From assembly GCF_910592395.1 (NCBI RefSeq), contig NC_088317.1:1426001-1490000 (forward strand): a stretch of DNA of 64,000 nucleotides, in the 5' to 3' direction. The notes under the pieces were generated by a model. The model was not told the origin of the DNA and did not search any database. It worked only from the letters and a program-made list of their open reading frames with translations. The DNA is from Lineus longissimus. Lineage: Eukaryota; Nemertea; Pilidiophora; Heteronemertea; Lineidae. Made by a program: the position numbers and the translations under genes. Shown here one piece after another: positions 35,601 to 49,140 of the stretch. The first letter of the stretch is position 1. Each line of letters opens with the position of its first letter.

Positions 35601-38600
35601 TGAACCTCCCATCTGGCAATATATTCCCTGGCTCTTCCTCCGGGAACTCCTTAGCGTGGAGGCGGGCATTGTTCATGTAGGCAGAGAGATTCTGAGCAAC
35701 CAGCATCACGATCGAGTGTGAGGTCTGCAGTTGGTTGATGACGTTATTGCGATAGTAGGGCAGTGGAGAACGACTGGCCGGGGTGAAGTTCTGTGGGGCC
35801 TGGAATAGACAAAACAGTAAGGTGAGACTTTTTTATATCTTGGTTAGCATGCCCGCCGCCAGGCAATTAACTGAAAATGTGAAGAAAAAAAAAAATTTTT
35901 TTGTTGGTCATTTTACTTTTAGCAAGCCCACAGCACTCAAAATTGCCGAAAAACTGAGAAAAATTTAATTTTTTTTTTTTATCATTTTACTTTCAGCAAG
36001 CCCACAGCACTCAAATTGCCGAAAAACTGAGAAAAATTTTAAAATTTTTTTTTATCCCGACCGCCGCTGTTCAGGGCCAGGAAGCCCGAGTGCAAAATTT
36101 GACCACCACCGCACTGTGGAGTGAGACCCAACTAGAGTTGTGCGAGATCATCTCAACATCTTTACTCACCTCATTGAATAGTTGACAAATCTCTCGTATT
36201 TGTTTGAGGGCTGGTAGCACCCACTTGTCATTCTTGAGTTCCTCCACGAACCGGTTGATCCACTGCATCTTCTGGGCATCACGATCCTGCAGAAGAAACA
36301 GAATGACAGTTCACGAGTTGTCTCTAGCACTCAACTCAAAAGCGGGACTTTCCTAAAAAGCTGCTGGTCACTGCAAGCTGCAGTAAGTGACTACCTGTAT
36401 GGAGAAACACCAAAAAACCATAAACATATCCGTCTTTGATGAATAGCGATGCATAATTCTGAATCAGCGGATTCAACATACCTGTGAGCAGCTGTAGTCC
36501 AGAATCTTGATATGAGCATTCAGGGCCTGGTCCATGATTTCTGTGGGCACGTCCTCACTATGGGCAAGGTTCCAGAGAAGCCCCAACACCTTGTGTGCCA
36601 TCACACCTTCCTTGTCATCCTCAGCAAGCCGGCGGATCAACTCCAATAACTTCTCACGCTGCTTCTTACTCGCATGTGTCCAACTCCCCTGGAAATACAA
36701 AGATATATGTTGACTTAATACTAAGTTCCGTCATACTCAAGTGTTTTGATTTTTGCATTGGACGAACCAACTCACCTGGAAACACTCGAAGAGATGGTCC
36801 AGCTGCTCAGGTGAGAAATCCCAGGCCAACTTGGCCAACAGGTCATGAACGTTCTTCACAATCGCCTCATGCTTGCCTGACTGCGCCTCCCAGATCCTAT
36901 CAAGGTCATTTAGCGTCAGCGCCTTCTCCTTGATCATAAATCGTATGATTTTCTCCAGTTTTTCCACATACTGAGGCTGGTGGAGACTATCCCTTAGCAC
37001 GATTGCTAGCACATTGTTCTGTTGGACCCATTCCTGAAAGAAACAATCATAAAATATACAAATCACTTTGAAATCTGACTGCAATTCACAGACTTGTAAT
37101 GGAGAACATGATGAGAGGACACAAGAATAGTACTTACCGCCATCTTCTCAGCGGTGAGCCATTCGTCCTCCTCGATCTGGCTGTGGCGGTGGGTGTAGTA
37201 GGACACACTTGTGATCACCTTGTTCACTTCATTCAGGGCATTCATCTTGCCATTGAACGAGGAGATTTGCAGGAGCCTACAAACAGAATCAATTGGAAAA
37301 GATGGCAACATTTGGTGGAATACGGATGGAGAAACAACCATAAACCTCTGGAGCAAAACCACAGATTGTCAAAACATGCCTCCCTATCCCTGCGGTGAGT
37401 GCATCACATTTTGATATGAATACTCAAGCAAAAACATAGTCATGATCCTACCTCAGTATCATTTCGAGTCTGAAAATCTCCAGTTTCTTGATGATTTCCT
37501 CTTGCCCACTGATGCGGGAGACGAGACACTTCAAGGCCTTGATTATACCAGACAGCGCATCATTCTTCGCTTCAGTCTTTGATTCCTTCTTTAGCTCATC
37601 ATCGGTAAGACCTTCAAGAAACTTTGGGACAATATCCTGAAAAGACATTACAAAGTAAGAAATTTCAAATTCACTGAGATATATAGGAGAACACAGCCAC
37701 TGAGTGAGGTATATTGCTCTGCCTGAACTTGAAGACCATAAAGTGAAAATAACAAATTCTAAACATGTTAACAAGCCAAATAAATGTAAATCAGAACTTA
37801 CCACAATGGGCATGAAGTACTTCCTAACTGTATGTGGTGTGAGAACCTCATAGCAGAAACCAAACGGTCTGACCAGTGCCGCTATCACTTGGACGTTCAA
37901 GCTACCCGCCCTGAAGCGGTCCAACAGGATCTGGAATCCCTCCAGCTGGCCGAAGCGATTCACAAGATCCACTAACCAACCCTGAAAAGACAGATTGGAA
38001 TCATAACCTGCAGAACCTTTGAATTTAAAAGACATGTGTTCTGAAGGAAAGTTAAGCTCACCCTTGGTGTTCTTGGGTCGGGCGGCCGGGCAAACAGCTC
38101 ATCTTCAGCGAGTTGGGAGTTGGATGGAACCGACTCGGACTGACGAGTTCCGTTGTAGCAATGGAATCTGCGAAGAGACCACAATCAGAATGTTAGCCTC
38201 AGGGAATATTTACAAACAACCAATCAGTATTAGGCATGACAGATGGCACAAACACACAACATATTCAATCTATAGTTTGTGCCTCAATCATTCAGATTAT
38301 TTTATTATCGAGAACAAGGAACATCTGTGTTGCAAATTTAATCACAGGCCAGCAACGGTGTCTCACTTCCAGTCTAGTCTGTTGCCATGGCAACCTGGTA
38401 CAACCATCCGGGGTAGTTTATCTGATAATGGAACAATCACTGCCGGATGGATTTTTTTAATGGTAAACGAGGAACAGTTGAGAGTACAGTTTGTGTTCAA
38501 AAATAAAATGTGGGCAAGATGTCTGCATGCCTTTCATGAATTTGTTTGTGTCATCAGAATGCCACTAATAATGACTAAAATGATAGAAACCAATAAAAAA

Positions 38601-40992
38601 CAAACTATTGCAGAAACAATCGGTCTTAAAATAGCTCCCGACAGCTCCACCTCTGCAACAAATGCCTCGGAACACAAAATCAATAACCTGATAAAATAGC
38701 CAATACTAGACTAGACACTGTTTTCATGTTACAATCTCAGATATGACCAAGACGTTTAAATCCAAGATAGCATTCGGAAGAGAAAAGCATGCAGATTTTG
38801 CCAGATACACCTACGTAAATCTTAAGACAGGAACTACTTACTTTGAGGAAGGGTTGAGAACCATGGCAAGTAAGTCTATCAGGGGGTACCAATCTTGGGA
38901 GAGTTTGGTAGCGCACAGTTCAATCAGTCGTTCTGCATTCTTCATAATGCATCTCTGAAAAGTAAGAAATCATACATGATTTTATATTGATACCCTTTTC
39001 AAGAATTTTTCAATTCAGTAGTTAAACGCTGTTGTTAAGCTGAACGTCCTTCATGAATTTGGCCCCATTTGTCTAAGCTTGATTCCATCTGGTCTGTCCA
39101 CATCTCCCTATCTACCATTCATTCATAAGAAATTTTGGTTTCTTCTACCAAAATAAACTTTCCGAAAGTGAACTTTGCTCCTTGTAATTTATACTTCACA
39201 AATTTCTTTTTAACTATTATCACATCGGTGGCAGATAAACCAGGCAATCAAGCAATGAAAGACTACAGCTAAAAGGTATGGTTAAACTTACATGTATCTC
39301 ATACTTCCATCCCGATACCGCTTCATCCGTTAGTATCTTTGTGAAGGAGATGGTCAGACCCTCGGCAAAGAACCGCTGACAAGGCTTACTCTTTGTGTCA
39401 ACACCTGAAGAAGACATTGAACAGGAGATGAACCGAAGATCACATTTCAATTCAGACTTTTAAGGGACAATTCAAGGGTGTGATTTTGCTGGCCAGGAGA
39501 ATAGCACCTTGTTTGCCATCACACAACACCACAAGAAGCATCACTTCACACTAAAATTGACCATCTCTCAAAAATATGGATACACACCTCGTTTACAAAG
39601 ATCAATGGCAGCATCGAGCAAAACCTCCAACTCTCCCTTGGGTAGGACTGGAACAACCCATCGCGGCCTGTTGATCATCTCGTCCAACTTATCAAGTTCC
39701 TCTGTCGGGAAGGTGATACTCTGATTGTCAACAGGTATGTCAACCTCAGTTTCAATCTCTCCAGTTTCGTCATGCTGAATAGGCTGATTTGGCGTGTTTG
39801 CAGTCTGTGAGAGAAAATTATCACATGAGGGTTTACATAGTATCGTCACCTTCACGTTTTATTTTCACAAGTGACGCCCTTTCGAGATGTCACAGCTTCA
39901 GGAAGGGGGAGGGCGGGTACGAGTACACTAAGCTGATTGTTGCATAGAGGCTCCACAGTCTGTTCTATCATGCCTCTATCAACCAGCGAAACAAATATTC
40001 CAAGTTCACTACAGTGAAAGTGGAAACCAAAGGCAAAGTTCAGAAGAAAGGGAATTCCCCGAATATAATGTGTACCACTGACGCACAGCATAGGAATTTT
40101 CACTTGACAAAGGTGTAGAGCATTTTTATCAGCACCATACCAATATCACTATCAGGAATACTTGAATATACACTTCCTTCTTGCAACAAAACCAATAGTA
40201 TTGTCAATATAAGGCAAGCCAATCAATAGTGATGAATTATGCTTGAAAGTGCATTGTGAGATCAATACTCAAGCTATAAACCAGGCAACATGTTTGACAT
40301 ACATGCAGAAAAATTATCAACCCCTTAATTAGGGAGGATTAACCGGCAGTCTGTTTGATAAAGTCTGCACATGGCTAGCCAGTGCTGTTCAGTAATTCCA
40401 GACAAAGAATACACTTTCCTACCCAATTTCTTTTTCTTGGGGTAAACTGGTTTAACACAAGGAATCAATGAAGTCGAGGTTAAATATGAGATGCTAATTT
40501 ATGACTAATGACCAGGTATAGGCCTTGATGTAATTAGAGTGTCTGCCCTGGGGTACAATTAGTAATTATGTCTCACGCGTAATTAGTCTGTCAAAGGTAT
40601 GATAATTAGTCCGTCTGGGGTGTAAATACTGTAATTAGCATGGTGATTAGCCCAAATTGAATTGAATTGAATAGGGACCAATTATCAAATTGAATATATA
40701 TAAATTGTACTGAGTGATCCTGTCATAAATCTTAAGGGCTAATTTAGTAATTCTATAATTGACATGTCTGAGGAACAGGTGTCAGAGTTATCATTGTGAC
40801 ATATATTTAGAATCTTACTGTTGGAGATTGAGGTTGAGTGGCTTGAGGCATTGGCTGCGTCGTCTGAGGTTGTCCACCAGCACCCTGGGTAGGCTGCTGC
40901 TGTAGATTTCCCTGCTGAGGCGAGGTCGGAGGCTGCGTGCCATCTGGAGGGGAGTCCGTGGTGTTTTGACTCCCTCTCATTGCAATTGTCAT
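23644..40992 (-). CDS. USP9X: Ubiquitin-specific peptidase USP9X / fat facets orthologue
   Basis: A large deubiquitinase. Minus-strand exons: 40992-40819, 39804-39588, 39404-39292, 38954-38842, 38167-38062, 37981-37802, 37636-37452, 37276-37138, 37033-36776, 36688-36482, 36286-36170, 35799-35561, 35361-35238, 34907-34590, 34464-34124, 33967-33856, 33770-33512, 33295-33165, 32943-32789, 32542-32305, 32157-32032, 31846-31677, 31506-31398, 31134-30988, 30680-30534, 30326-30113, 29951-29725, 29437-29259, 29091-28918, 28696-28377, 28204-28072, 27893-27640, 27509-27325, 27133-27042, 26898-26660, 26468-26317, 26127-25954, 25759-25598, 25339-25171, 24785-24583, 24386-24240, 23988-23644. This gives about 2,597 aa, close to vertebrate USP9X, with phases agreeing throughout. 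Visible features are a disordered Q/P-rich N-terminus, an armadillo-like scaffold, a ubiquitin-like segment ([19 protein letters not shown]), the Cys box [10 protein letters not shown] (Cys codon 29853-29851), a zinc-binding pair (CKGCP, CEKCGKK), the His box SGGHYYSY (28097-28095), and a Q/P-rich tail. The start MTIAMRGS matches the vertebrate MTATTRGS. In other animals it acts in endocytosis, polarity and TGF-beta signalling. Confidence 0.97.
35881..36058. repeat. Tandem duplication in a USP9X intron
   Basis: TTTTAGCAAGCCCACAGCAC, then CTCAAATTGCCGAAAAACTG, then AGAAAAATTT plus a T-run occurs twice, about 84 bp apart. It sits in the intron between exons 35799-35561 and 36286-36170. Confidence 0.75.
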
Positions 40993-42026
40993 GACTCCGT
41001 CGTAGGACAAATGATGTTACTTTTGACCCAGCTTCACCACTGTTGGCCTGGCTCATAAGTGTAGAACTTTAGCACTGAAATCTGCACCTGGAATGCAGAG
41101 AGGTTCTGTGTCATTCATTTTTCATAATCATGCCCACCAGAAATCAGACAATACCAATACCATTACCAATATAATTAAATGCTTCACATGATTGAAGTTG
41201 AAGACCGTCAACAATGGCAGTGGTATACTTTTTCCTTCCAATACTGACGACGGATATTTGATTTACAAAAACAGACCACAACAGAAGTGTAGGACAGCTG
41301 CATGCACGATTTCGCAACACATCCGATCAGCTCAGCTGGCACAAGCTGACAGCACATGCACTTCCAATGGAAAATGCATTGTGGGCATTTGCATTTTTCA
41401 GTGATATTAGTACTGGGAATACTAGTGTAATGCAACTGGGGTTTTACTCATGCAAAGCTGTGACTGTTGTACGATGAACATAGCACCTAATGACTAGTCT
41501 TTGGTTTAGTGTGTTTGAGCAAAATATCTCAAATTGATGACGGAATGCTAACGTCATTTGTGAATTTTGTCCAGAAAGAAATAAACATGGCCGCCGAAAA
41601 ACTTCATTCCGGTAATCTACCCGGTAAATGACACAAATATACAGAAATTAGGCAACTGACAAACCTTTTCAACGATGTTATCAATAGGGTAGATTCTAAT
41701 TAATGTCCTAAATTATAAATAAGTGTCAAAATTTTGGTAAAAATCATCATTATTTTCTTTTTATTCGAAGTAAACATCAGTAGCCGGCGCAAGACTACCG
41801 TCCTGAGCGAATTCAGCGAAATCACACAAAAGTGATAAGACGTTTTTCGATCCAAATGTATCAGGCACGAGTCGAAATGAATGTTCAACATTATGGAATA
41901 AGATGTTTATTTCAATTTAAGTGTGTAACAGGTGCATATTTGCTTAAATCAGTGAAATATGAAAGAACTACATTTTTCGTCGGCAGTCTCGCGAGAAGTT
42001 AACAGGTGCGAGACACCTCTCTCAAC
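40993..42026. promoter_or_regulatory. Divergent promoter region between USP9X and PCCA
   Basis: The two genes are head to head with start codons about 1 kb apart. AACATGGCCGCC at about 41586 and AACATGGCGGCG at 42024 resemble YY1 sites, which are common at housekeeping promoters; the second overlaps the PCCA start codon. A minus-strand ATG at 41056, out of frame with USP9X, opens an overlapping upstream ORF running to 40739. I see no TATA box. Confidence 0.5.
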
Positions 42027-45000
42027 ATGGCGGCGACCTTCAGATGCTCTTCGCTCCTCGGCGCAGTTTTACCCCTTAAAAGATGTCTTTTTCGGGGTTT
42101 AGTGCAGGTAACAACCATCTATATGTGATCACTGTTTAGGAATGTGATGTAAATGTATTACGTTTTGAAGATTGTTCTTTGCATCGCTGAGAAAAGACCG
42201 TTTAAATCGTTGTAAATTTTGCAGACAGCTTTTTTGAGATCACAGCCTGTGCAAAATGCATGTGTTGTGTGTGTTGACCGTGACCCTGTACATTTTGTAC
42301 ACAGTTTTCTGTCTAGACAGTGTCACCTTCAAAAATATATTGCAAGTTCATCTTTTAAGTTTAATGCAATGGATCGACAACAAACTAGGCCTATTGATGC
42401 TAATGAAATTGATAATTTTTGTATTGGTTAGTTAGTTTGCAGCTCCAGTCCAAAGTCCAAATCCCAAGATTTTGACAGAAATTTTTTATTCTTTTCCCAT
42501 CTCTTTCAGGTGGCAGCTAATTCTCGAGCAATTTCCAGTACATCACCTCTGGCCAGGGAGTTCTACTGGAATGATAAACATGACCCCAATGAAACTGTAC
42601 GTATACTTGTAGTTGTATTACAATGACATGGTCGTCCCAGGCAAAATGTTAGGCAATTGTGCAGTAGCGGCAGTGCCAGTCCCAATGCCAGCAATGGCTA
42701 CGCTCAGATGAGGGCCCGGACCACATAGTGCATTTGGCCTGATGCCATTCTCATCTTCTTCAAGAAAGGAAGCTAACAAACTGCTCAGGTTCCTTTCTAT
42801 CTTATATTTCTATGACAAAATCCAATTTGAAATCGTTCAGATTGGGTGATACACAATTACATTTATCAGGCTGGCCCATTTTGATGTATATTCTGTTGAG
42901 TCCGACAATGATATAAAATCCGGCCTTTCAGCGATTTGAGAAGATTCTCATTGCCAACCGAGGAGAGATCGCCTGTCGTGTTATTGCCTCCTGTAAGAGA
43001 CTTGGGATCAAATCTGTTGCCGTACACAGTGATGTTGACTCAAATGCGGTAGGTCTTACGTCTTTATCAAATCCAGGTTTGCGACCACCTCAGTAATGCA
43101 ACCACCCTGCTATGATGACCAAAATTCTTCTTTCGTTATTTTCGTAAATATGCATCACAAATCCACAATGGTCAATGCGCCTTAAAATATTTGATGTAGT
43201 GATATTATCAAATTGTAAAACAACTCACAAATTTTAAATATCTCTTGTTTCTCCTTGTCTTCAGAAATTTGTCAAGATGGCAGATGAAGCAGTGTGTATT
43301 GGCCCTGCTCCCACATCTAAGAGTTACCTAAACCAGGATGCCATCTTGGATGCAGTGAAATCTACCGGGGCGCAAGCTGTAGGTTACTGTTTATATCTTA
43401 CGTCATTTTGACTCAGAAATCACCCTGAATACAAGCTGAACTGATGGTGTGTTACCCAATAACCAAAAGTGAGGTCGCCTCCCAAATTGGGCTGGCCTTA
43501 TAATTTAGGGCTAAGCGACCTTTTTCAAAAATGACATTTGGCCTGTTCTGTGAACTTTGAATAAAAATATATGGGGAAAAAATTGGCTTTGTAAGGAAAA
43601 TGTCAAGTGCCCTAAGAGAGGGGCGTTTATGTTTTGTATCCAGTTTAACATCTTTTTGTCTAAAATGATGCAGAAAGAATATTTATTATTTTGCTGTGCA
43701 GGTTCATCCAGGTTATGGCTTTCTCTCAGAAAACATGACATTTGCTGCCAAGCTTGCTGAAAATGATGTGTTATTTGTTGGACCAAACAGTCATGCTATC
43801 CAAGCTATGGGCGATAAGATCGAGAGTAAGAGAATCGCTAATAAAGCCAAGGTGAACTGTATCCCTGGGTTTGATGGTGTGATCAAGAATGATGATGAGG
43901 CAGTGGCCAAGGCACAGGAGATAGGTAGGTAGTGGATGTGCTCGAGATGTAACTGATCCCTGGATGTCCTTAGAGTAAAATTTAACTATCAGGCAAAATT
44001 TTGATTGATATTTTGTCTCTTGAAGAGTTATGGACTTGCTGGTGAAATGTAAAATGCTCTTGAAAATCAAATGCATCAAGAATCGTATGTGACTTACTCG
44101 TATTCATGTTGTTTAGGGTACCCTGTGATGATCAAGGCCTCTGCTGGAGGTGGTGGGAAAGGTATGCGAATTGCCTGGAATGATGAGGAGGCAAGGTAAA
44201 TCAATCACTATAGTTGCCTCTGTCTCAGATCCTGCAGATATATGCATGGCTGGTAATAGTTATGAAATTGCTCCAGATTGAGAGCTACTTGGGTATTCAT
44301 CTCAAGCGTACAAACAAAATAAGGTTCGAGTTTCTTGAAGATTAGTCAGTTGTGTATATGTGTGACAGGCTGTTGCCAACCAGTTGGTTTCTTTTATTGA
44401 ATTCATGTCTTCTCTTTACAATAGAGCTGGTTTTCGATTTTCCACAGAAGAGGCGCGGTCCAGTTTTGGCGATGATCGTCTCCTGATTGAGAAGTACATT
44501 GATAATCCACGACATATTGAAGTACAGGTGTGTTATATCAATAAGCTGGAACCTTCCTTGGCCAGTACCTATGATAGGAGACTGACCTTGGTCCCGGAGA
44601 CTGAGCACTGAAGCGCTATGCAAACTAGTGATGAAATTGCTTCTTCAATGAGCATGTCGTAAATATCATGCATTTCTGTTCATCTATTCTGAACAAGAGT
44701 GATTGAAAATCCAAATAATTTGCTGATTTCAGGTGTTATGTGACAATCACGGTAACGCCCTCTACCTTAACGAGCGAGAGTGTTCTATTCAGAGACGTAA
44801 CCAAAAAGTCGTTGAGGAGGCCCCGAGTACATTCTTGAACGAGGAGACGAGGCGGGCTATGGGGGAACAAGCCATATCATTGGCTAAGGCTGTCGGTTAC
44901 AACTCCGCTGGTAGGTTGGTTAAGGAGTAAAGAATAGTTTGACCCAATTTCCAAATGAAACAGAGTGGTCACACTAAACTGTAGCACATGTATGACATTG

Positions 45001-48000
45001 GTTAGTGAAGTGGAAAACTTTAGACCTCTCATTGATCTGTTGGTAACTGCTGGTCTTGTGTGCAGTTGGGGTAGAAAAATTCACTGGGAATTTCACTATA
45101 TCCTTTCTTTGTAGGAACTGTGGAGTTTTTAGTTGATTCACAGAGGAATTTCTACTTCCTTGAGATGAACACAAGGTTACAGGTGGAGCATCCAATAACA
45201 GAGGCAATCACTGGGGTCGATATCGTACATCAGATGTTGAGGTCCGCTAGAGGTACGTTACTTTTAGACAATCCTGGTGCAGGGGTTGTGATGGTAGGAT
45301 AAGAAACGTAGCAGACACGCCAACATTGGTGTTTTTCGGTAACGCCCTGTAGGACTAATCATACCCTTAACTCAAAATCAAGTTCAACGCCGAAGTCTGA
45401 TCTTGAATGTGTCCTTCAGATTGTGTTAGAATATCACTAAACTTGTAACTTCTTCCTAAAACATGTCTCTGAACTGCTCCTTATGCTTGTCATAACTCAT
45501 GTTCTAAGTTTTGCTGCTGACAGATATGAGCCAGAATCGCTCATGAATTTTAATTGTTTATTCATTTTGTTCAGGTCATGAGCTGATGTTGAAGCAGAGT
45601 GACATAGGAGTTAATGGCTGGTCGTTCGAGTGCCGCGTCTATGCTGAAGATCCCACAAAGGCTTTTGGTCTTCCATCTGTCGGCCGCTTGACTTGTTATC
45701 AAGAGCCAGATTTGCCACAGGTATGTGACAAATCAGTTGATTCAGTGGTAAAGATCACCACAGCAGACTTTGGTAAAGCCCACCTCAAGATGATGAAGAA
45801 GAGTCTGGGAGGTCACCAGATCAGACACCAGAGCGTGTGCTCCATAACTGCCACCTCTGGGACACCGAGAGACTGGCCACATGGCCGACTGTGCATCGAG
45901 AGACAGGCCACTTCATCTCCACCACTCTCGGGCAATGACTGAACTTGATCTACTGAGTTTCTCTATTTCAGGTGCGATGTGACAGTGGTATCCTTGAGGG
46001 AAGTGAGATCAGCATCTATTACGATCCGATGATCTGTAAGGTATGTCCAGTGTACAGCGACAAACTTTAAAGAATAATATGTTTTTCTTATATCTAAGAA
46101 TTGCAAATGAAAATTGGGATAACGTCAAAAGAAAGGAAAATAACATATGGAAGGGATCATCCACCTCCTCCCTTAATCTTGTCACTTGTGGTCCAACCAG
46201 ACATTTGAAAGGATAATCCACCCCCTCCTTTAAACTTACAACTTGTCACTTATGGTCCAACCAGACATTTGAAAGGATAATCCACCCCCTCCTTTAAACT
46301 TACAACTTGTCACTTATGGTCCAACCAGACATTTGAAAGGATAATCCACCACCTCTTTACTTGCAGCTTGTCACATATGGACCAACCAGACAAGACGCCC
46401 TGAACATTATGGCCAAAGCTTTAGATTCCTACGTTATCCGAGGTCTGACCCACAACATCTCACTCCTGCGCGATATCGTCACGGAGGAGAGGTTTGTCAA
46501 GGGCGACATCAGCACTAATTATCTTCCAGAAGTCTATCCAGATGGCTTCAGTGGTGAGTCTTGTTTAATCCGAGTCGTGCACCCATGCTTTTGGTTTGCA
46601 ACCTTGACATACCTCCCGTCAACAAATCACTCATCCATTCCTTCATCTTGAATATTCAAAGATTAATATCCATATAACAAGTAACAGCACCTTATCTTTA
46701 TCAAATGTAACTCAACTATTTAGCCTTCAAACAAGTCACAAACATCGCATGTTGGCCCGTATTACTGGTCTGCCATATTGACGTGCTTACCGGTAACTGG
46801 ATCTCAATGTTCTCTTGACTCCTACTCATAGGTAAACAGTTAACTTCCAAAGAAGAGATAGATCTGGCCGCGATGGCTTGCTGTGTCTATGCAGAAGCCG
46901 ACCACCGGCAGAGAGAATTCTCAACGCAGGACCGTCTCCAACTCACGAAAGGTGACGTGGAGGAATGGAATCTGAGCGTTGCTGTCGGGAAGAACAGACA
47001 CAAAGTTCAAGTAACGAGGGATGGTCATTCATTCAAGGTGTGTTTTGGAACTTTTTCAGGGTATTCGATAGCTGGGCAAGATTTAGGTTTGGATTGGTAC
47101 TGATTTTGAATGTCTGTTGTACATGTATTGGGCATCCATACACAAAAGTGCTTGATTTGTTCCAAGCCATTCATGTGCTTGGTGATCTGATGGTTTGAAT
47201 AACTTCCCTGCTCTCATGGCAAAAGGACTTGTCTTTCTGACCGAGAAATTCCCTGCTGTGAAATCTTTTCAACTCAAAAACAATAACTCTAAACTTACTT
47301 TCAGATTCTGATAGATGGCAATGAACTGAAGGTGAGCTGTAAGTTCAGCCTGGCTGATAAGATCCTGTACCCAGACATCAATGGCAGGAGGCCCATCCTA
47401 CAGTACATCAAGATGTTCAATAACGGTGACATCAGACTCCAGTACCTGGGAACAAAGGTAAGGTTTCTTGTTCCATTGTGTTTGATATTTGGCCACGTGT
47501 CTCATTGCAGTTGTAGCCAACCATTTGCATCCAGAATAGAGTACATTTCTTCCATATTTAGACTGCCTGTACTCTTATCTTTAGTCCTGTGGCAGAGAAG
47601 AAATGACTTGTCCTTTCTAGGTGTTACTGTGTTCCACATAGTTTTCCCTCCACTGATGGTCTCCGAGGGCAAGACTTTGTTACTTTGTGTAGTCCTCAGC
47701 AAGGTACTTATCATCTCACAAATGTGTCTTTTTATTTTCAGTACAACGTCAACGTGATTGACCAGAAAACTGCTACCTATCTCCACCACATGCCTGAGAA
47801 GGTGCAAGCTGATTATGCTAAGGTTATCATGGCCCCAATGCCTGGTCTCGTCAAGTCGATAGCTGTTGAAGTTGGACAACTTGTAAGTCATGAATCAAGT
47901 CTCGAGTACAACTACATCATTAATGTCTTGAACCAATCTCTCATCGGTGAATTTGTTGTGGTTAGATGAACAAACAGATGAACCAGCACAACCATTCCTC

Positions 48001-48179
48001 CCTGACAAACTTTTTCACCGTGTTTTTTCCAGGTTGTTGAAGGCATGGAAGTGTGCGTGCTGGAGGCCATGAAGATGCAAAATAGTCTCGTGGCTGGCAA
48101 AGACGGCAAGGTGAAATCTGTGAACTTCAAGGCGGGTGACACTGTCGCCGAAGAGGACATTATTGTCGAGATCGAATAG
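42027..48179 (+). CDS. PCCA: Propionyl-CoA carboxylase alpha subunit, mitochondrial
   Basis: The biotin-carrying subunit that carboxylates propionyl-CoA to methylmalonyl-CoA in the mitochondrial matrix, with PCCB. Sixteen exons: 42027-42107, 42510-42596, 42932-43048, 43265-43378, 43702-43924, 44117-44195, 44425-44527, 44733-44910, 45115-45252, 45575-45720, 45972-46040, 46367-46553, 46832-47037, 47305-47457, 47742-47882, 48033-48179. They give 722 aa, near the usual length. The basic N-terminus looks like a mitochondrial presequence. The biotin carboxylase domain shows [26 protein letters not shown], the ATP-grasp glycine loop [15 protein letters not shown], and [14 protein letters not shown]. 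The PCCA-type BT linker follows, then the biotinyl domain with EAMKMQN; the biotin Lys is residue 688 (codon 48072-48074). PCCA rather than MCCC1 is chosen from [25 protein letters not shown] and the C-terminus. The intron before exon 12 carries tandem copies of that exon's start. Confidence 0.97.
46178..46398 (+). repeat. 61-64-bp tandem copies of a PCCA exon start and acceptor region
   Basis: CTTGTCAC-TATGG-CCAACCAGACA, the first bases of PCCA exon 12, is found in the intron at 46178, 46242 and 46306 and again at the true exon start, 46367. Between copies lies TTTGAAAGGATAATCCACC plus a CCTCCTTTA pyrimidine tract. The real exon is preceded by TTGCAG; the second and third intronic copies have TTACAA, and the first also lacks an AG. 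The unused copies therefore cannot act as normal acceptors. Confidence 0.9.
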
Positions 48180-49140
48180 GGTGCCATCGTGTACTAGTTC
48201 GCTAGAGAACTTTGCGATCATCAACAAGATGGAGCAGAGCTGTAGTAATGAGATTGTCAGTTCAGTACAAGAGAGTTTTTACGATGATGAAGATGTTGAT
48301 GATGCTGATAATTGAGAAATGCTGTAGTTGCTTCTGGCAAGACAATATGTTGTCACGAGTCTTTTTGATTAGCTTTGTGACTTCTTTCTTTTGTAACATG
48401 CATTTGGCACTCATTTCAGTTGGAAAAAGCTTCGGGAAAACTTTGAGGAACGGTTGCGGTAAAGTTACGAAAAAGAAGTCACACAAATAGACTAACTATA
48501 AAAAGTCTTCAGAATGTCATTCAATGATTAAATATGTTTATCGTGATGGTGCTCCTGATAGTGAATATCACTTCAAGAAGTTCAGAGATCTGTGTAGTAA
48601 GTTACCTTTACAGGTGAAGTTGTTGCACTACTGATTTGAATGATTGTTTTAGTTATTGAAAATCATGTTAATTTCAGAGGAATTGGGGGATTTTTAGGTC
48701 ACATGGGTGAGCACACAACTGATATGAGAGAAGTTTGATCTTGGTTACTGAACTCGAGTATGATACTGTCTCTTGTTGCCCCATGTCAGCACAATGTCCC
48801 TCAGACATTTCATTCTTAAAAATGAGAAGATGTATATGTATCGTGGATTATATTTTACATACAAGCTGGTTCAAGCATGTTGTCCAGTGAACTAGTGCAG
48901 TCTGACTGTATAAATTCCTAGAACTGATAGAGACTAGTCTTTGCATTCTTGATGAGACATTTACTTAGTGTTTTCTTTAAATGTTGTGTGCGTACATATA
49001 ATAGTTACGGGTACCTCTGTATGGCTTAGCTTAAACGTGGTGTATCAGTGTCTCCGACGCTAGGGGACATTCCTAAGAGGTAATAGATAAAGCAATTATG
49101 AGTAAAATGTATTTTCTTAGTTTTTTCTGTGGGGAGCAGA

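Noticed and set aside
38019-38699. 226-residue plus-strand ORF
   Set aside because: It overlaps a USP9X exon and intron on the other strand, has no splice or family support and an unremarkable composition.
41010-41012. Upstream TTG as the USP9X start
   Set aside because: Not an ATG. The in-frame ATG at 40992 matches the vertebrate N-terminus (MTIAMRGS against MTATTRGS).
42027-48179. Methylcrotonoyl-CoA carboxylase alpha (MCCC1)
   Set aside because: Considered first because of the shared biotin carboxylase fold. The linker and C-terminal sequences fit PCCA instead.
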